Below, in pieces: positions 1-7,307 of a stretch of 41,953 nt of DNA; position 1 is the stretch's first letter, and each line of letters starts with the position of its first letter. Under the pieces are notes generated by a model. That model did no database searches, was not told the DNA's origin, and saw only the letters and a list, made by a program, of their open reading frames with translations. This DNA comes from Eubacterium sp. (GTDB lineage: Bacteria; Bacillota; Clostridia; Lachnospirales; Lachnospiraceae): assembly GCA_021769425.1 (NCBI GenBank), contig JAETSX010000027.1, forward strand, positions 1 to 41,953, written 5' to 3'. The position numbers and the translations under genes are program-made.

Positions 1-584
1 ATTGGATGTAAAAATGAAATTTATTGTGGAAAAGTCGTTGCAAAGAGGCTGAAAAATTTCGGCACTTTTTTCTATTATTTTTTATAGGTTCAATTTTGAT
101 GGCTGAACTGTTACAAAGAAGGCTTTCACCAGGCCAAATGCTTATTAATTTTCACATATCGTGTAAGAGGCTACTCATCAGTTGAGTAACCGATCTCCCA
201 CACCATATTGCGTGTCCAGATTAATACAATTTTTGAGTTGGCGCTATCGTTTTTACATTTATCCCAAATGCCATAAAATCAACACTTTTCAGAAAGGCAG
301 ATGCACCCATGCATGGGCGGCTATCGTTTTCTAAATAGAAATTGCCGCACTTTCGATATTCTATAGTGTAAAAAATAACAATAGCCCATTTTTCATGGTT
401 CTTTCTTAAGTTTGGGTATTCGCATGTTTTCTTGATTTGCTACGAGCCACCAAATGGCTTAGTAAAGCAAAAAGAGAATAACGGAGTTACCCAAACTTAA
501 GAAAGAATCTTTTTCAGATGAGCTATTGTTATTTTTTGCACCCAAGGGATTACTACGGTTTTTAGCCATCCCTATCAACGGAAT
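1..584. other. gene-free stretch with a long palindrome
   Basis: I find no coding region with a ribosome site here; every frame is broken by stops. The main structure is the 175-bp imperfect palindrome at 367-541, listed separately. The words GGCGCTATCGTTTT (about 240) and GGCGGCTATCGTTTT (about 313) form a weak direct repeat. The stretch could be a worn mobile element, but I cannot assign a family. Confidence 0.5.
367..541. repeat. 175-bp imperfect palindrome, MITE-like
   Basis: Two arms of about 85 bp face each other. The outer part pairs AAAAAATAACAATAGC (370-385) with its complement near 523-538, and TTCTTTCTTAAGTTTGGGTA (399-418) with its complement near 488-507. The inner part pairs TTTGCTACGAGCCA with TGGCTTAGTAAAGCAAA. 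The whole unit can fold into one long hairpin. No ORF lies inside. A short non-autonomous element or a structured RNA are both possible; no target-site duplication was confirmed. Confidence 0.55.
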
Positions 585-1004
585 TTAACTATTTCGACGA
601 ATCTGGATTATTTGCAGCAAATCATGATACAAATCATCTTTAACCTCTAAATTAATCATCAGCCATCTTTGGCCGTTCCCTTCCTGCGTCTGATGATATA
701 TATCTTGCAGTCCGACCGTACACTTTGGCAGCATTTCCTCAACAGATGCTTTTTCCTTTGTGCCCACAACAACCATAACCGTAAAATAATTTTCTCTCGG
801 ATATATGGTACACAATGTTCTTCCCGCTTTTTTAAATTTTACATTCCATCCCTTTTCCAAACTGCATGAACTGTACTCTATTTTTTCACTGCATTGATAT
901 GTGTCTTTGATTTCTGAGCACAGCAGCATAAAAACCGGATTTCTAACATATTCACCGATCTCCTCAAGGGTAGGGCAGGTACTCTTATCTTGTAAATCAA
1001 TCAT
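585..1004 (-). CDS. DUF3788 family protein
   Basis: A small soluble protein of 139 residues. The block WNVKFKKAGRTLCTIYP followed by a hydrophobic FTVMVVVG strand matches my recollection of DUF3788, a family of unknown function. I placed the start at the ATG at 1004, which has GGAGG ten bases upstream; the longer reading begins at a TTG inside that Shine-Dalgarno sequence. It is the last of three small genes on this strand (with those at 1038-1472 and 1490-1876), closely spaced and probably co-transcribed. No signal peptide or membrane segment is visible. The cellular role is unknown. Confidence 0.7.
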   Translation of the reverse strand: MIDLQDKSTCPTLEEIGEYVRNPVFMLLCSEIKDTYQCSEKIEYSSCSLEKGWNVKFKKAGRTLCTIYPRENYFTVMVVVGTKEKASVEEMLPKCTVGLQDIYHQTQEGNGQRWLMINLEVKDDLYHDLLQIIQIRRNS

Positions 1005-1037
1005 CTTTGATATGTCCTCCAAACTTCAAATGGGAAT

Positions 1038-1472
1038 TTATCTTTTCTTATATACGACAATTTGCGGCTCCGTTCCATTACAGCCATATTCACACACAAG
1101 CAGATACTTATCATCTGCTACAATGCCATAACATCTATCGCTGCCAGGAATCTCAATTTGACTTCCCCAATAAACACGGTTATCTTCAAGTAATTTGACG
1201 GATTGGCCATTTGCCAATGTGTATTCCAAATTAACGAAAAATCCATTCAGCAAATTGAGGTCTTTGACTTGCAGGCTTTGAATGCCAAGCGCATGAAATT
1301 CCTCAATCAACATTTCTTTCATTTTTTTGAGTCCTTCCAATCCTTCCCGCCTGACACACTCCGCTGCCACGCACGTTCCTCCAAAGGGATGTCCATCCGT
1401 TTTTGCACAGCCGCCGCAATCATTTTTCTTATTACACTCGCCGCAGCAATCAAGTCCACAAATTGATAACAT
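1038..1472 (-). CDS. Cys-rich DUF3795-like protein
   Basis: A 144-residue protein that begins with a dense cysteine region: CGLDCCGEC, then CGGC, and a later TCVAAEC. This resembles DUF3795 proteins, which carry an N-terminal Cys cluster probably binding zinc or an iron-sulfur centre. The start at 1472 follows GGGGAGGTAAAGTC; an upstream in-frame start would overlap the preceding gene and has no better ribosome site. The C-terminal two thirds is a soluble mixed alpha/beta stretch without recognised motifs. It lies 17 bp after the DUF5655 gene. Function unknown; the metal-binding idea is inference from the cysteines. Confidence 0.65.
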   Translation of the reverse strand: MLSICGLDCCGECNKKNDCGGCAKTDGHPFGGTCVAAECVRREGLEGLKKMKEMLIEEFHALGIQSLQVKDLNLLNGFFVNLEYTLANGQSVKLLEDNRVYWGSQIEIPGSDRCYGIVADDKYLLVCEYGCNGTEPQIVVYKKR

Positions 1473-1489
1473 GACTTTACCTCCCCAAA

Positions 1490-1876
1490 TTATTTTTTCT
1501 CCGAAAATATATATGCCTGTTCCACCCATGCAAACAGCTCTTCGTCCAGATCAGACATTTCACTGATTACAATATGCGTTGTCCATCGTCCGGGATAAGG
1601 CTCTGTCTTTGCTGCTACACGTCCAGATTCTAAAGGATAAGGGAGTCCGAGCGTGAGAACAAAATAGCTGGCCGGAAGCTCTGCCTTCTTTTTTGCCCGC
1701 AGGAAAGAAATACAGGCATAGACATGACGGTTAGAGAATGTAATCTGCGTTTTCTGTACCTTTGTTTTGGTATCCGGAAACCGTGCTGCCATTTTTCCGG
1801 CAAACGCTTCATACAGCGGTAATAATGTCTGGCGCTGGTCAAAAAACAAAATAATATCCTGATTTATGAAGTCCAT
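1490..1876 (-). CDS. DUF5655 domain protein
   Basis: A 128-residue protein matching DUF5655. It opens with FFDQRQTLLPLYEAF and continues with KVQKTQITFSNRHVYACISF and a conserved SYFVLTLGLPYPLESGRV block. The family is of unknown function and usually occurs as a short stand-alone protein or domain. The start has AAGGAGAAAATAA directly upstream. It is the first gene of a three-gene set and starts 24 bp after the truncated HxlR reading frame ends, so it may be transcribed from the old HxlR promoter. No membrane segments or catalytic motif are evident. Confidence 0.7.
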   Translation of the reverse strand: MDFINQDIILFFDQRQTLLPLYEAFAGKMAARFPDTKTKVQKTQITFSNRHVYACISFLRAKKKAELPASYFVLTLGLPYPLESGRVAAKTEPYPGRWTTHIVISEMSDLDEELFAWVEQAYIFSEKK

Positions 1877-1899
1877 TTATTTTCTCCTTAGAACTGAAA

Positions 1900-2022
1900 C
1901 TATTGATATCTACGCATGGTTTCCGGTTTCCAGGCACCACTTTGCAATCTTCTCAATTTTCCACCGATCAGGGATATTGCGGTTGCAACCGGGCAAGCCG
2001 GTAATTCGTCTTTTGCTTTCAT
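1900..2022 (-). pseudogene. truncated HxlR-family regulator
   Basis: The frame starts at an ATG with GGAGGTAGAAAA upstream and encodes KDELPACPVATAISLIGGK, the conserved Cys-Pro-Val and IGGK segment of HxlR winged-helix regulators. After about 24 residues similarity stops and an unrelated tail runs to a stop at 1900. A full HxlR protein is 100-130 residues, so the recognition helix is missing. An internal deletion has probably joined the HxlR start to unrelated sequence. The gene is divergent from a cupin gene, the common arrangement for an HxlR regulator and its target. Confidence 0.7.
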
Positions 2023-2065
2023 TTTTCTACCTCCGATGCCCATTATATCACACTCATATTTTAAT

Positions 2066-2118
2066 GTACAGTTACAAAAAGGTGCGTACTTGTTTTTGCA
2101 TGTGCTATGGCCTATACT
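2066..2118 (+). promoter_or_regulatory. cupin-gene promoter with HxlR-type operator
   Basis: TTGTTT (2090-2095) and TATACT (2113-2118) are separated by 17 bp. Just upstream, GTACAGTTAC (2066-2075) faces GGTGCGTAC (2081-2089), an inverted GTAC-type arrangement typical of HxlR operators. The operator survives although the adjacent regulator is truncated. Confidence 0.5.
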
Positions 2119-2164
2119 ATGATCAGGCAATGCAAATTGCAAATAAAGAAAGAGGCGCTTTACA

Positions 2165-2518
2165 ATGGCAAATTTTACAAAGACAACTATTGAAAAAGGA
2201 AGCAGGACGGAACTGCATGAAAAGCTCTCGTTAACTGGCGCAGAAATCAGTGTAAACGAACTCCCTGCAGGTGCAAATGTCCCATTTGTTCATTCCCACA
2301 AGCAGAATGAGGAAATCTATGGGATTCTTTCCGGCAAAGGCAAAGCGGTAATCGATGGGGAAGATGTCATCCTTGCCACAGGTAACTGGCTGAAAATTTC
2401 ACCGGCAGCTAAACGCCAGTTTTTTGCTGCCAGCGATTCCGGGATCACATATGTCTGCATCCAGGTAAAAGAAAACTCCCTTGGGAACTTTACCGCAACC
2501 GACGCTGTAATGTATTGA
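2165..2518 (+). CDS. small cupin-domain protein
   Basis: A 117-residue single-domain cupin. The first cupin motif is seen as PFVHSHKQNEEIYGILSGKG (two His, one Glu as metal ligands) and the second as GNWLKISPAAKRQFFA, where the usual metal His is replaced. Such proteins are often small metal-dependent sensors or enzymes of unknown substrate. An AGAGG-like ribosome site precedes the ATG. The gene is divergent from the HxlR remnant, so it was probably the HxlR target; with the regulator broken it may now be constitutive. A strong hairpin follows at 2542-2581. Confidence 0.75.
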   Translation: MANFTKTTIEKGSRTELHEKLSLTGAEISVNELPAGANVPFVHSHKQNEEIYGILSGKGKAVIDGEDVILATGNWLKISPAAKRQFFAASDSGITYVCIQVKENSLGNFTATDAVMY

Positions 2519-2541
2519 TCCAAATTTCCATACGCAAAAAC

Positions 2542-2581
2542 AGCGGGCAGGATATCCGGAAATCCCCGGAGCCTGCCCGCT
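2542..2581 (+). terminator. hairpin after the cupin gene
   Basis: AGCGGGCAGG (2542-2551) pairs with CCTGCCCGCT (2572-2581), a perfect 10-bp GC-rich stem followed by a T-rich stretch. It probably ends cupin transcription. Confidence 0.7.
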
Positions 2582-2589
2582 GCTTTCTT

Positions 2590-2685
2590 TCAAATCTCCG
2601 TGCTGACTTCCATGCCATTGCGGAAGGTGAAAACCACCTTTCCGTCCGGACAGACCGCTGCGTAATTCACAAGCCTGTGGAACAG
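2590..2685 (-). pseudogene. C-terminal scrap of a serine recombinase
   Basis: Thirty-one codons end in GKVVFTFRNGMEVSTEI and a stop. The pattern of alternating hydrophobics and FRNGMEV resembles the extreme C-terminus of large serine recombinases from clostridial integrative elements. An in-frame TAG lies just upstream and there is no start or ribosome site. I read it as the remains of an element that once ended here. The stretch is short, so the family call is tentative. Confidence 0.4.
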
Positions 2686-2704
2686 CTACTTAATTAAAAT
2701 CCAC

Positions 2705-3127
2705 TTAGAAACCAAATTTGCGGAGAAGTTTCTCCACCTCTGCAGCCTTCAGCGCCTTTCCCATGGACGCCACCTTCTCGTTGACCACAAGAGCCGGCAT
2801 ACTCATGACGCCGTATTTGGTGATTTCCTGCATATCGGTCACATACCCAACCTCTATGCCAAGCCCCATTGCCTTGGCTGCCTCCTTCGTGCTTTCCAGG
2901 AGAGCATGGCAGTTTTTGCAGCCGGAACCGAGGACTTTGATACAGCAGAGGCCGTCTTTTGCTTCTGGGCAGCATTCACCAGCAGCTTCTTCCGCATCTT
3001 CCACGTTACAGCCGCAGGAACAGCCACACTCTGAAACCTGCCCGTCTTTTACTTTTGTGCCGGCTTCCTCAGCGCCGGACTTCTTATTTCCAAACAATCC
3101 AGATAAAAAACCTTTTTTTTCGCTCAT
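2705..3127 (-). CDS. Cys-rich thioredoxin-like protein (TM0996 type)
   Basis: A 140-residue protein. Residues 62-140 form a small glutaredoxin/thioredoxin fold of the TM0996/MTH895 type: beta strand CCIKVLGSG, redox pair C70-K-N-C73, and cis-proline P111 in SMPALVV. The N-terminal 60 residues are an extension with eight cysteines (34, 36, 38, 40, 52, 53, 61, 62), including ECGCSCGC, which suggests metal or metalloid binding. The start at 3127 has GGAGGT eight bases upstream. It lies downstream of the ArsP-type permease and arsR genes, a common clustering for this fold, so it probably supplies reducing power or hands over a thiol-reactive metal(loid). The substrate is inference. Confidence 0.8.
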   Translation of the reverse strand: MSEKKGFLSGLFGNKKSGAEEAGTKVKDGQVSECGCSCGCNVEDAEEAAGECCPEAKDGLCCIKVLGSGCKNCHALLESTKEAAKAMGLGIEVGYVTDMQEITKYGVMSMPALVVNEKVASMGKALKAAEVEKLLRKFGF

Positions 3128-3191
3128 TTTGATTACCTCCAAATTAAAATTGATTTATGGAAAGAGGCAGAATATGCCTGCTTCTTTCAGG

Positions 3192-3293
3192 TTATTTGAG
3201 AATAAAGTTAAACGCATAGCCCATAACCGCCGCAACGGCTGCCAAACCATACATGGCGCCCGTATCTGAAGAATACGTTTTTCTATGGCCACT
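3192..3293 (-). pseudogene. in-frame 33-codon tail after the permease stop
   Basis: Directly after the permease TAA the same frame continues for 33 codons to a second TAA. The tail ends in GLAAVAAVMGYAFNFILK, a membrane-like helix that echoes the permease's own final segment (IIIVGYLFNAFQYLLI). It could be the C-terminal remnant of a second permease copy or of a longer ancestral protein. It has no start or ribosome site of its own. Confidence 0.4.
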
Positions 3294-4307
3294 TTATATC
3301 AACAAATACTGGAATGCATTGAACAGGTACCCGACAATGATAATCCCAAGGGAACATATCCCAATAAAGAGCCGCAACAGCTTCGGCCTGACTGCTTTAC
3401 GCAGCATGATGATGGAAGGCAGGCTCAGTGTAGTGACAGCCATCATAAAACTGAGGATCGTGCCAAGCTGTGCACCCTTTGCCAGCAGCGCTTCCGCAAC
3501 GGGAATCGTGCCGAAGATATCCGCATACATAGGCACACCCGCCAAAACCGCCAGGATCACGCCGAACGGATTATTGCTGCCAAGAACCGTCTGTATCCAG
3601 CTTTCAGGAATCCAGTTATGGATGGCAGCCCCTATTCCCACACCGATCAGAATATAAGGAAACACTTTCTTAAATGTTCCAGCAACCTGCTCCCTGGCAA
3701 ATACCAAGCGGTCTTTTACGGCCAGTTCTTCCGATTCAATATCCACGCTGCTTGCATTGCGGATAAATTCCTCCACATGGTTTTCCATGTGCATCTTTTC
3801 AATAATCGTGCCGCCAACCACAGCGATCACCAAACCAATCACCACATACACAATGGCAATTTTCGCCCCGAATATGCTCATCAGCAATACCAGGCTGCCC
3901 AGGTCAACCATCGGAGATGAAATCAAAAAGGAAAATGTCACGCCAATAGGCAGGCCGGCGCTCGTAAATCCAATGAACAGCGGGATTGATGAGCAGGAGC
4001 AGAACGGTGTTACCGTGCCAAGCAGGGCGGCAATCATATTTGCCCAAATCCCGTGAAACCTCCCCAGAATTTTCCTGCTTCGTTCCGGCGGGAAGTAACT
4101 TTGGATATAAGAGATCATAAAGATCAGGAAACAGAGCAGCGCCGTGATCTTAATAACGTCATAAAGGAAAAACTGGATGCTCCCGCCCCACCGTGTTGAT
4201 GTGTCCAGCCCTGCGGCCGAAAGACCGTTTCCTATAACGGCATTAAGCCATTTCATTCCAAGCGCCTGGTCCTGGATAAAAATCCAGATTGAATGTAATG
4301 CTTCCAT
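3294..4307 (-). CDS. ArsP-type permease (DUF318/UPF0718)
   Basis: A 337-residue integral membrane protein with about eight hydrophobic segments. The family hallmark TPFCSCSSIPL is present, with C103 and C105 in a helix as in organoarsenical exporters of the ArsP/YraQ family. A long polar loop (about residues 170-205) separates two helix bundles. The start has AGGAGATGTTATTTTT upstream. The gene sits between arsR and the Cys-rich thioredoxin gene and is probably co-transcribed with both; a second operator half-site precedes it. Likely role: efflux of methylated arsenicals or a related thiol-reactive compound across the cell membrane. The substrate cannot be fixed from sequence. Confidence 0.85.
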   Translation of the reverse strand: MEALHSIWIFIQDQALGMKWLNAVIGNGLSAAGLDTSTRWGGSIQFFLYDVIKITALLCFLIFMISYIQSYFPPERSRKILGRFHGIWANMIAALLGTVTPFCSCSSIPLFIGFTSAGLPIGVTFSFLISSPMVDLGSLVLLMSIFGAKIAIVYVVIGLVIAVVGGTIIEKMHMENHVEEFIRNASSVDIESEELAVKDRLVFAREQVAGTFKKVFPYILIGVGIGAAIHNWIPESWIQTVLGSNNPFGVILAVLAGVPMYADIFGTIPVAEALLAKGAQLGTILSFMMAVTTLSLPSIIMLRKAVRPKLLRLFIGICSLGIIIVGYLFNAFQYLLI

Positions 4308-4336
4308 AAAAATAACATCTCCTTTCAGATTGATAT

Positions 4337-4389
4337 ATTCAAAATTATCGAAGTATTCTCCTAAAGATTAGCCATCCCAAGCGATGGCC
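4337..4389 (-). promoter_or_regulatory. arsR-permease gap: second operator half-site and hairpin
   Basis: ATTCAAAATT (4337-4346) repeats a 10-base word found in the arsR promoter (4764-4773). Beside it, GCCATC and GATGGC (4372-4389) form a short hairpin just after the arsR stop. The arrangement suggests separate tuning of the permease by ArsR. Confidence 0.4.
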
Positions 4390-4392
4390 TCT

Positions 4393-4719
4393 TTACCTGT
4401 TGCAACACTCTCCCTTTTCTTTAATAAATGCTTCCAACGACAACTGCCGCTCCAGCAATTCCCCCGCATGGGCGGCTCCTTCCGGGTTAATAGAATAATG
4501 TACCCATTTTCCTTCTTTACGCCCCTGGACAATGCCTGCATCACACAGTACCTTCATATGATGGGAAAGGGTTGGCTGCGTAATATGCAGATCATCCGAC
4601 AGCCTGCAGGCACACTTTTCCCCTGTGCGGAGCATTTCCAAAATCCGCAGCCTGTTTTCGTCACAGAATGCTTTGAACACGCGCACCGTATCATTATATG
4701 CAGATGCCAATTTTTCCAC
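4393..4719 (-). CDS. ArsR/SmtB-family metal-responsive repressor
   Basis: A 108-residue winged-helix protein. Helix-turn-helix residues ITQPTLSHHMKVLCDAGIV (about 46-64) and the wing GRKEGKWVHYSI are typical. The CxC pair C36/C38 in EKCACRL is the ArsR-type metalloid site at the start of the recognition region; C105 and C106 at the C-terminus may add ligands. The reading frame opens at a GTG at 4719, but GAGGTGG sits better spaced for the TTG at 4710, so the real start may be three codons later. First gene of the unit with the permease and thioredoxin genes, and presumably represses it until metal(loid) binds. Confidence 0.88.
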   Translation of the reverse strand: MEKLASAYNDTVRVFKAFCDENRLRILEMLRTGEKCACRLSDDLHITQPTLSHHMKVLCDAGIVQGRKEGKWVHYSINPEGAAHAGELLERQLSLEAFIKEKGECCNR

Positions 4720-4750
4720 CTCACATTCACATTTTTCAATCTATACCTTT

Positions 4751-4792
4751 ATTATATTCACACATTCAAAATTGTCAATATGATTTTCAAAA
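4751..4792 (-). promoter_or_regulatory. arsR promoter and operator
   Basis: On the minus strand TTGACA (4773-4778) and TATAAT (4751-4756) are consensus boxes separated by 16 bp. ATTTTGAA occurs twice, once in the spacer and once just upstream of the -35 box, giving an ArsR-type operator over the polymerase site. Confidence 0.8.
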
Positions 4793-4899
4793 TTTTTACA
4801 CTTGCCTGCCTTCAGCCTTTCCCCAACCTGCCGAATCGCTGCTCCATGACTGGCACATAACCGCGGAGCAGCGCACATCCAATATTCGCCCATCAGCGC

Positions 4900-5325
4900 C
4901 TATTCTTCCCTTTCCGCATCTGCCTTCGTAAGATGTACCGTTCCCCTGGGATGATTTGGAGGCGCATAAACAGAGGACACCTTTAAGGCATTTCTCCCGG
5001 TATTGACAATATTATGCCATGTCCCAGCAGGTATAAAAACAGCGTCCCCTTTACATATATTTTGTTGGAAATCCGGTTGGCCCGCACATTTTCCTATTTT
5101 TACTGCTGCTGTTCCCTGCTCCACCCTGATTAATTGATCCGTGTCCCCATGGACCTCAAGGCCAATCTCACCGCAGGGCGGAATACACATAACCGTCATC
5201 TGCAAATGGCATCCTGTCCAGACAGCAGTGCGGAAATTTAGGTTTTGCATTGCTGTCTGTTCGATATTTATCACATATGGATTCGGTCCGGGATCTGTCC
5301 GGCCCGCGCAATAGCTGCAATTCAT
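4900..5325 (-). CDS. cupin-domain protein
   Basis: A 141-residue single cupin. Motif 1 is seen around EVHGDTDQLIRVEQGTA (one His, Glu ligand position) and motif 2 around GDAVFIPAGTWHNIVNTG, with the conserved Gly-Asp, Pro-Ala-Gly and His. The N-terminus has C3 and C6. The start at 5325 is taken from AAAAGGAGATTTTTT just upstream, six codons after an earlier in-frame ATG. The gene stands alone between the arsR unit and the FMN/iron-sulfur gene. Many clostridia encode such a protein near stress genes, but no enzymatic activity can be assigned here. Confidence 0.75.
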   Translation of the reverse strand: MNCSYCAGRTDPGPNPYVINIEQTAMQNLNFRTAVWTGCHLQMTVMCIPPCGEIGLEVHGDTDQLIRVEQGTAAVKIGKCAGQPDFQQNICKGDAVFIPAGTWHNIVNTGRNALKVSSVYAPPNHPRGTVHLTKADAEREE

Positions 5326-5450
5326 AAAAAATCTCCTTTTCATCTCTCCATACCATGATATGCATTACGGGAGATTATGTGTAAATCATACTGTATATTT
5401 CCAAATAATAACGGCGGTAAGCATAACAGAAATCCATTCCGCCTTCCGTT

Positions 5451-7283
5451 CTATCTTCCCCCGTGCCATCCCCTCCCAGAACCGCCGCGCCAGCCTCTTC
5501 CATGTCCTCCGGCGCCATGCTGCCCGAAGCCATGGCCGTTTCCTCCGCCTGCTCCAGGCCCTTCTGCCCCGGATCCGCTTTCTCCGCCTCCTCCCGATCC
5601 CTCTGCCCCGGATCCGCTTTCTCCGCCTGCTCCTGGTCCCTCTGCCCCAGATCCGCTTTCTCCGCCTGCAGGCTGTTCTGATCTTTCAGAACTGGCTCCC
5701 AGCGCATCTGCAACGGCATCCATAATGCTGTTGCTGGAAAATGTGGCGCCGCTGACCGCCTGCACATCCAGGGACTGGGTACTGATAATTTCGCTGATGA
5801 CCGTATCCTGCGCACGGGTAAAATATGAAGCATCGTCCTCATAAGAATTAATTGTAATATCCGCAATCGCCCCGTTTTCCACTGTGACGGAAACACTGGT
5901 GGTTCCGCGGAAACCGTTTCCCGTCCCCTCATAGGCGCCGTCCGCGACAGAAAACCGGCCTGCTGCCGGATCAGATTCCTGCCCGCTGTCCGACGGTTCT
6001 GATACATCATCCCCGGATGGCTGTGATCCATCCGGGCCAGCCGGCTGCCGGCCTTCACCTGTTTCCACACTGCTGTCCGACGGCTGCCCTGAAGCGTCAC
6101 TGCTTTCATCCACAGACTGCCCAGAGCTGCCAACGCTGCTTCCAAGCGCATCCGCAACGGCATCCATAATGCTGCTGCTGGAAAACGTGGCGCCGCTGAC
6201 CGTGCTGACATCAGCCGTTTGCTCTGTAAGGATTGCATTTATCACGGCAGATTGCGCTTTATGGAAAAACTCCTGGTCATCCTGGAAGGAAAGCACCGTA
6301 ATATCCGCGATATATCCGTCCTCCACCGTGACCTGCACTTCTGTCGTTCCCCGAAAACCTTCCCCCACGCCTGTGTAAACACCGTCCTTGTAGTTGCCTT
6401 TTTCCTTTTTTTCCGTAACCTGCTGATCCGATATGGTTTCGGTAACGGGAAAGGATATCAGATTGCCCACAATGACCGTGCCGCCGATGGCTGCAGCGGC
6501 GGCAGTGCCCGCTACGGCGCCCGCAGGACTGGCAGACAGGCTTTCTTTGGGGCATGTGGAAAGACACTGCATGCACTGGATGCATTCCCCTGACATTACC
6601 GCATTTTTTTCCGGTATACGGATTCCCATGCTGCAGGATCCCGTACAAAGCCCGCAATTTGTGCAGGAATCGCTTTGACGCCTTATTTTATATAACCTCT
6701 TTCTGGAAACAACAGCAAACAGCGCCCCCAGCGGGCACAGGTACCGGCAGAAAAAACGCCCGACAAACAGTGAGCCGATCATGATTGCCAGAAGCAGTGC
6801 AAAACCCACAGTTGGTATGGCTGAGGAAATGATGGAAAAATTTCCTGAAACCAAAATCCCGAACACACCCCATGGATTCCATGAAGAATCTACAGGCAGC
6901 GCCAGTATCCATACGCCTGCTACTATAAAAACAAGAATAAAATATTTTAAAAATTTCATTACGGAGTCAAACCGTTCCGGAATCCGTACCTTCCCAGAAA
7001 TAACCCGTTTGGAAAAAAAGAAAATGAGTTCCTGCAGCATTCCAAAAGAACAAAGAAACCCACAGAAAAAACGCCCCCACAGCACAGTGACCAGAAATAC
7101 CATAAAAACAAGGATGATCTGTGGAAACAGTTCACCGGCAGAAAAGCTGCCATCCATAAACGCAGCCAATATATCCCGCACTGCTGAAAACACCATGATA
7201 AACAGTCCCGGAAACAGAATAAAAGCGGCAGCCTGAACCAGATGCCGGATGAATTGTGTGAAAAAACCGCGTTTGTTGCGCAT
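5451..7283 (-). CDS. membrane ferredoxin protein with two covalent-FMN domains
   Basis: A 610-residue electron-transfer protein. Residues 1-190 are a NapH/NosR-like membrane region with CGFLC (74-78) and CRYLCP (179-184). Two 4Fe-4S sites follow: C207/C210/C213/C217 and C234/C237/C240/C244. After one more helix (about 252-275) come two FMN_bind domains, about 298-382 and 447-530, each with the flavinylation motif SGATFSS (acceptor Thr 366 and Thr 514). A Ser/Asp/Pro-rich linker joins them, and a Gly-rich tail with three 13-residue repeats ends the protein. The ribosome site is GGGAGG. ApbE, encoded just upstream, should attach FMN. Likely role: passing electrons from the membrane to outside acceptors. 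Confidence 0.88.
   Translation of the reverse strand: MRNKRGFFTQFIRHLVQAAAFILFPGLFIMVFSAVRDILAAFMDGSFSAGELFPQIILVFMVFLVTVLWGRFFCGFLCSFGMLQELIFFFSKRVISGKVRIPERFDSVMKFLKYFILVFIVAGVWILALPVDSSWNPWGVFGILVSGNFSIISSAIPTVGFALLLAIMIGSLFVGRFFCRYLCPLGALFAVVSRKRLYKIRRQSDSCTNCGLCTGSCSMGIRIPEKNAVMSGECIQCMQCLSTCPKESLSASPAGAVAGTAAAAAIGGTVIVGNLISFPVTETISDQQVTEKKEKGNYKDGVYTGVGEGFRGTTEVQVTVEDGYIADITVLSFQDDQEFFHKAQSAVINAILTEQTADVSTVSGATFSSSSIMDAVADALGSSVGSSGQSVDESSDASGQPSDSSVETGEGRQPAGPDGSQPSGDDVSEPSDSGQESDPAAGRFSVADGAYEGTGNGFRGTTSVSVTVENGAIADITINSYEDDASYFTRAQDTVISEIISTQSLDVQAVSGATFSSNSIMDAVADALGASSERSEQPAGGESGSGAEGPGAGGESGSGAEGSGGGGESGSGAEGPGAGGGNGHGFGQHGAGGHGRGWRGGSGRGWHGGR
5564..5669. repeat. 39-bp tandem repeat inside the FMN-protein gene
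   Basis: CTGCCCC followed by GATCCGCTTTCTCCGCCT recurs at 5564, 5603 and 5642, a period of 39 bp or 13 codons. It encodes the Gly/Ser/Glu tail units ESGSGAEGPGAGG. The copy number may vary between strains. Confidence 0.8.
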
Positions 7284-7307
7284 AAACAGATACCTCCCAA
7301 ATAAAAC

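Noticed and set aside
3294-3296. Selenocysteine or programmed read-through at the permease stop
   Set aside because: The stop is TAA, not TGA, and no SECIS-like hairpin was seen after it.
4794-4899. Short minus-strand frame with GYVPVMEQRFGRL between arsR and the cupin gene
   Set aside because: No start or ribosome site and no convincing family; could be a scrap of an old gene but cannot be supported.
5375-6238. 287-codon open frame overlapping the FMN-protein gene on the same strand
   Set aside because: It is a shifted reading of repetitive GC-rich sequence with no domain match or ribosome site; the in-frame FMN_bind motifs of the 610-residue protein are decisive.
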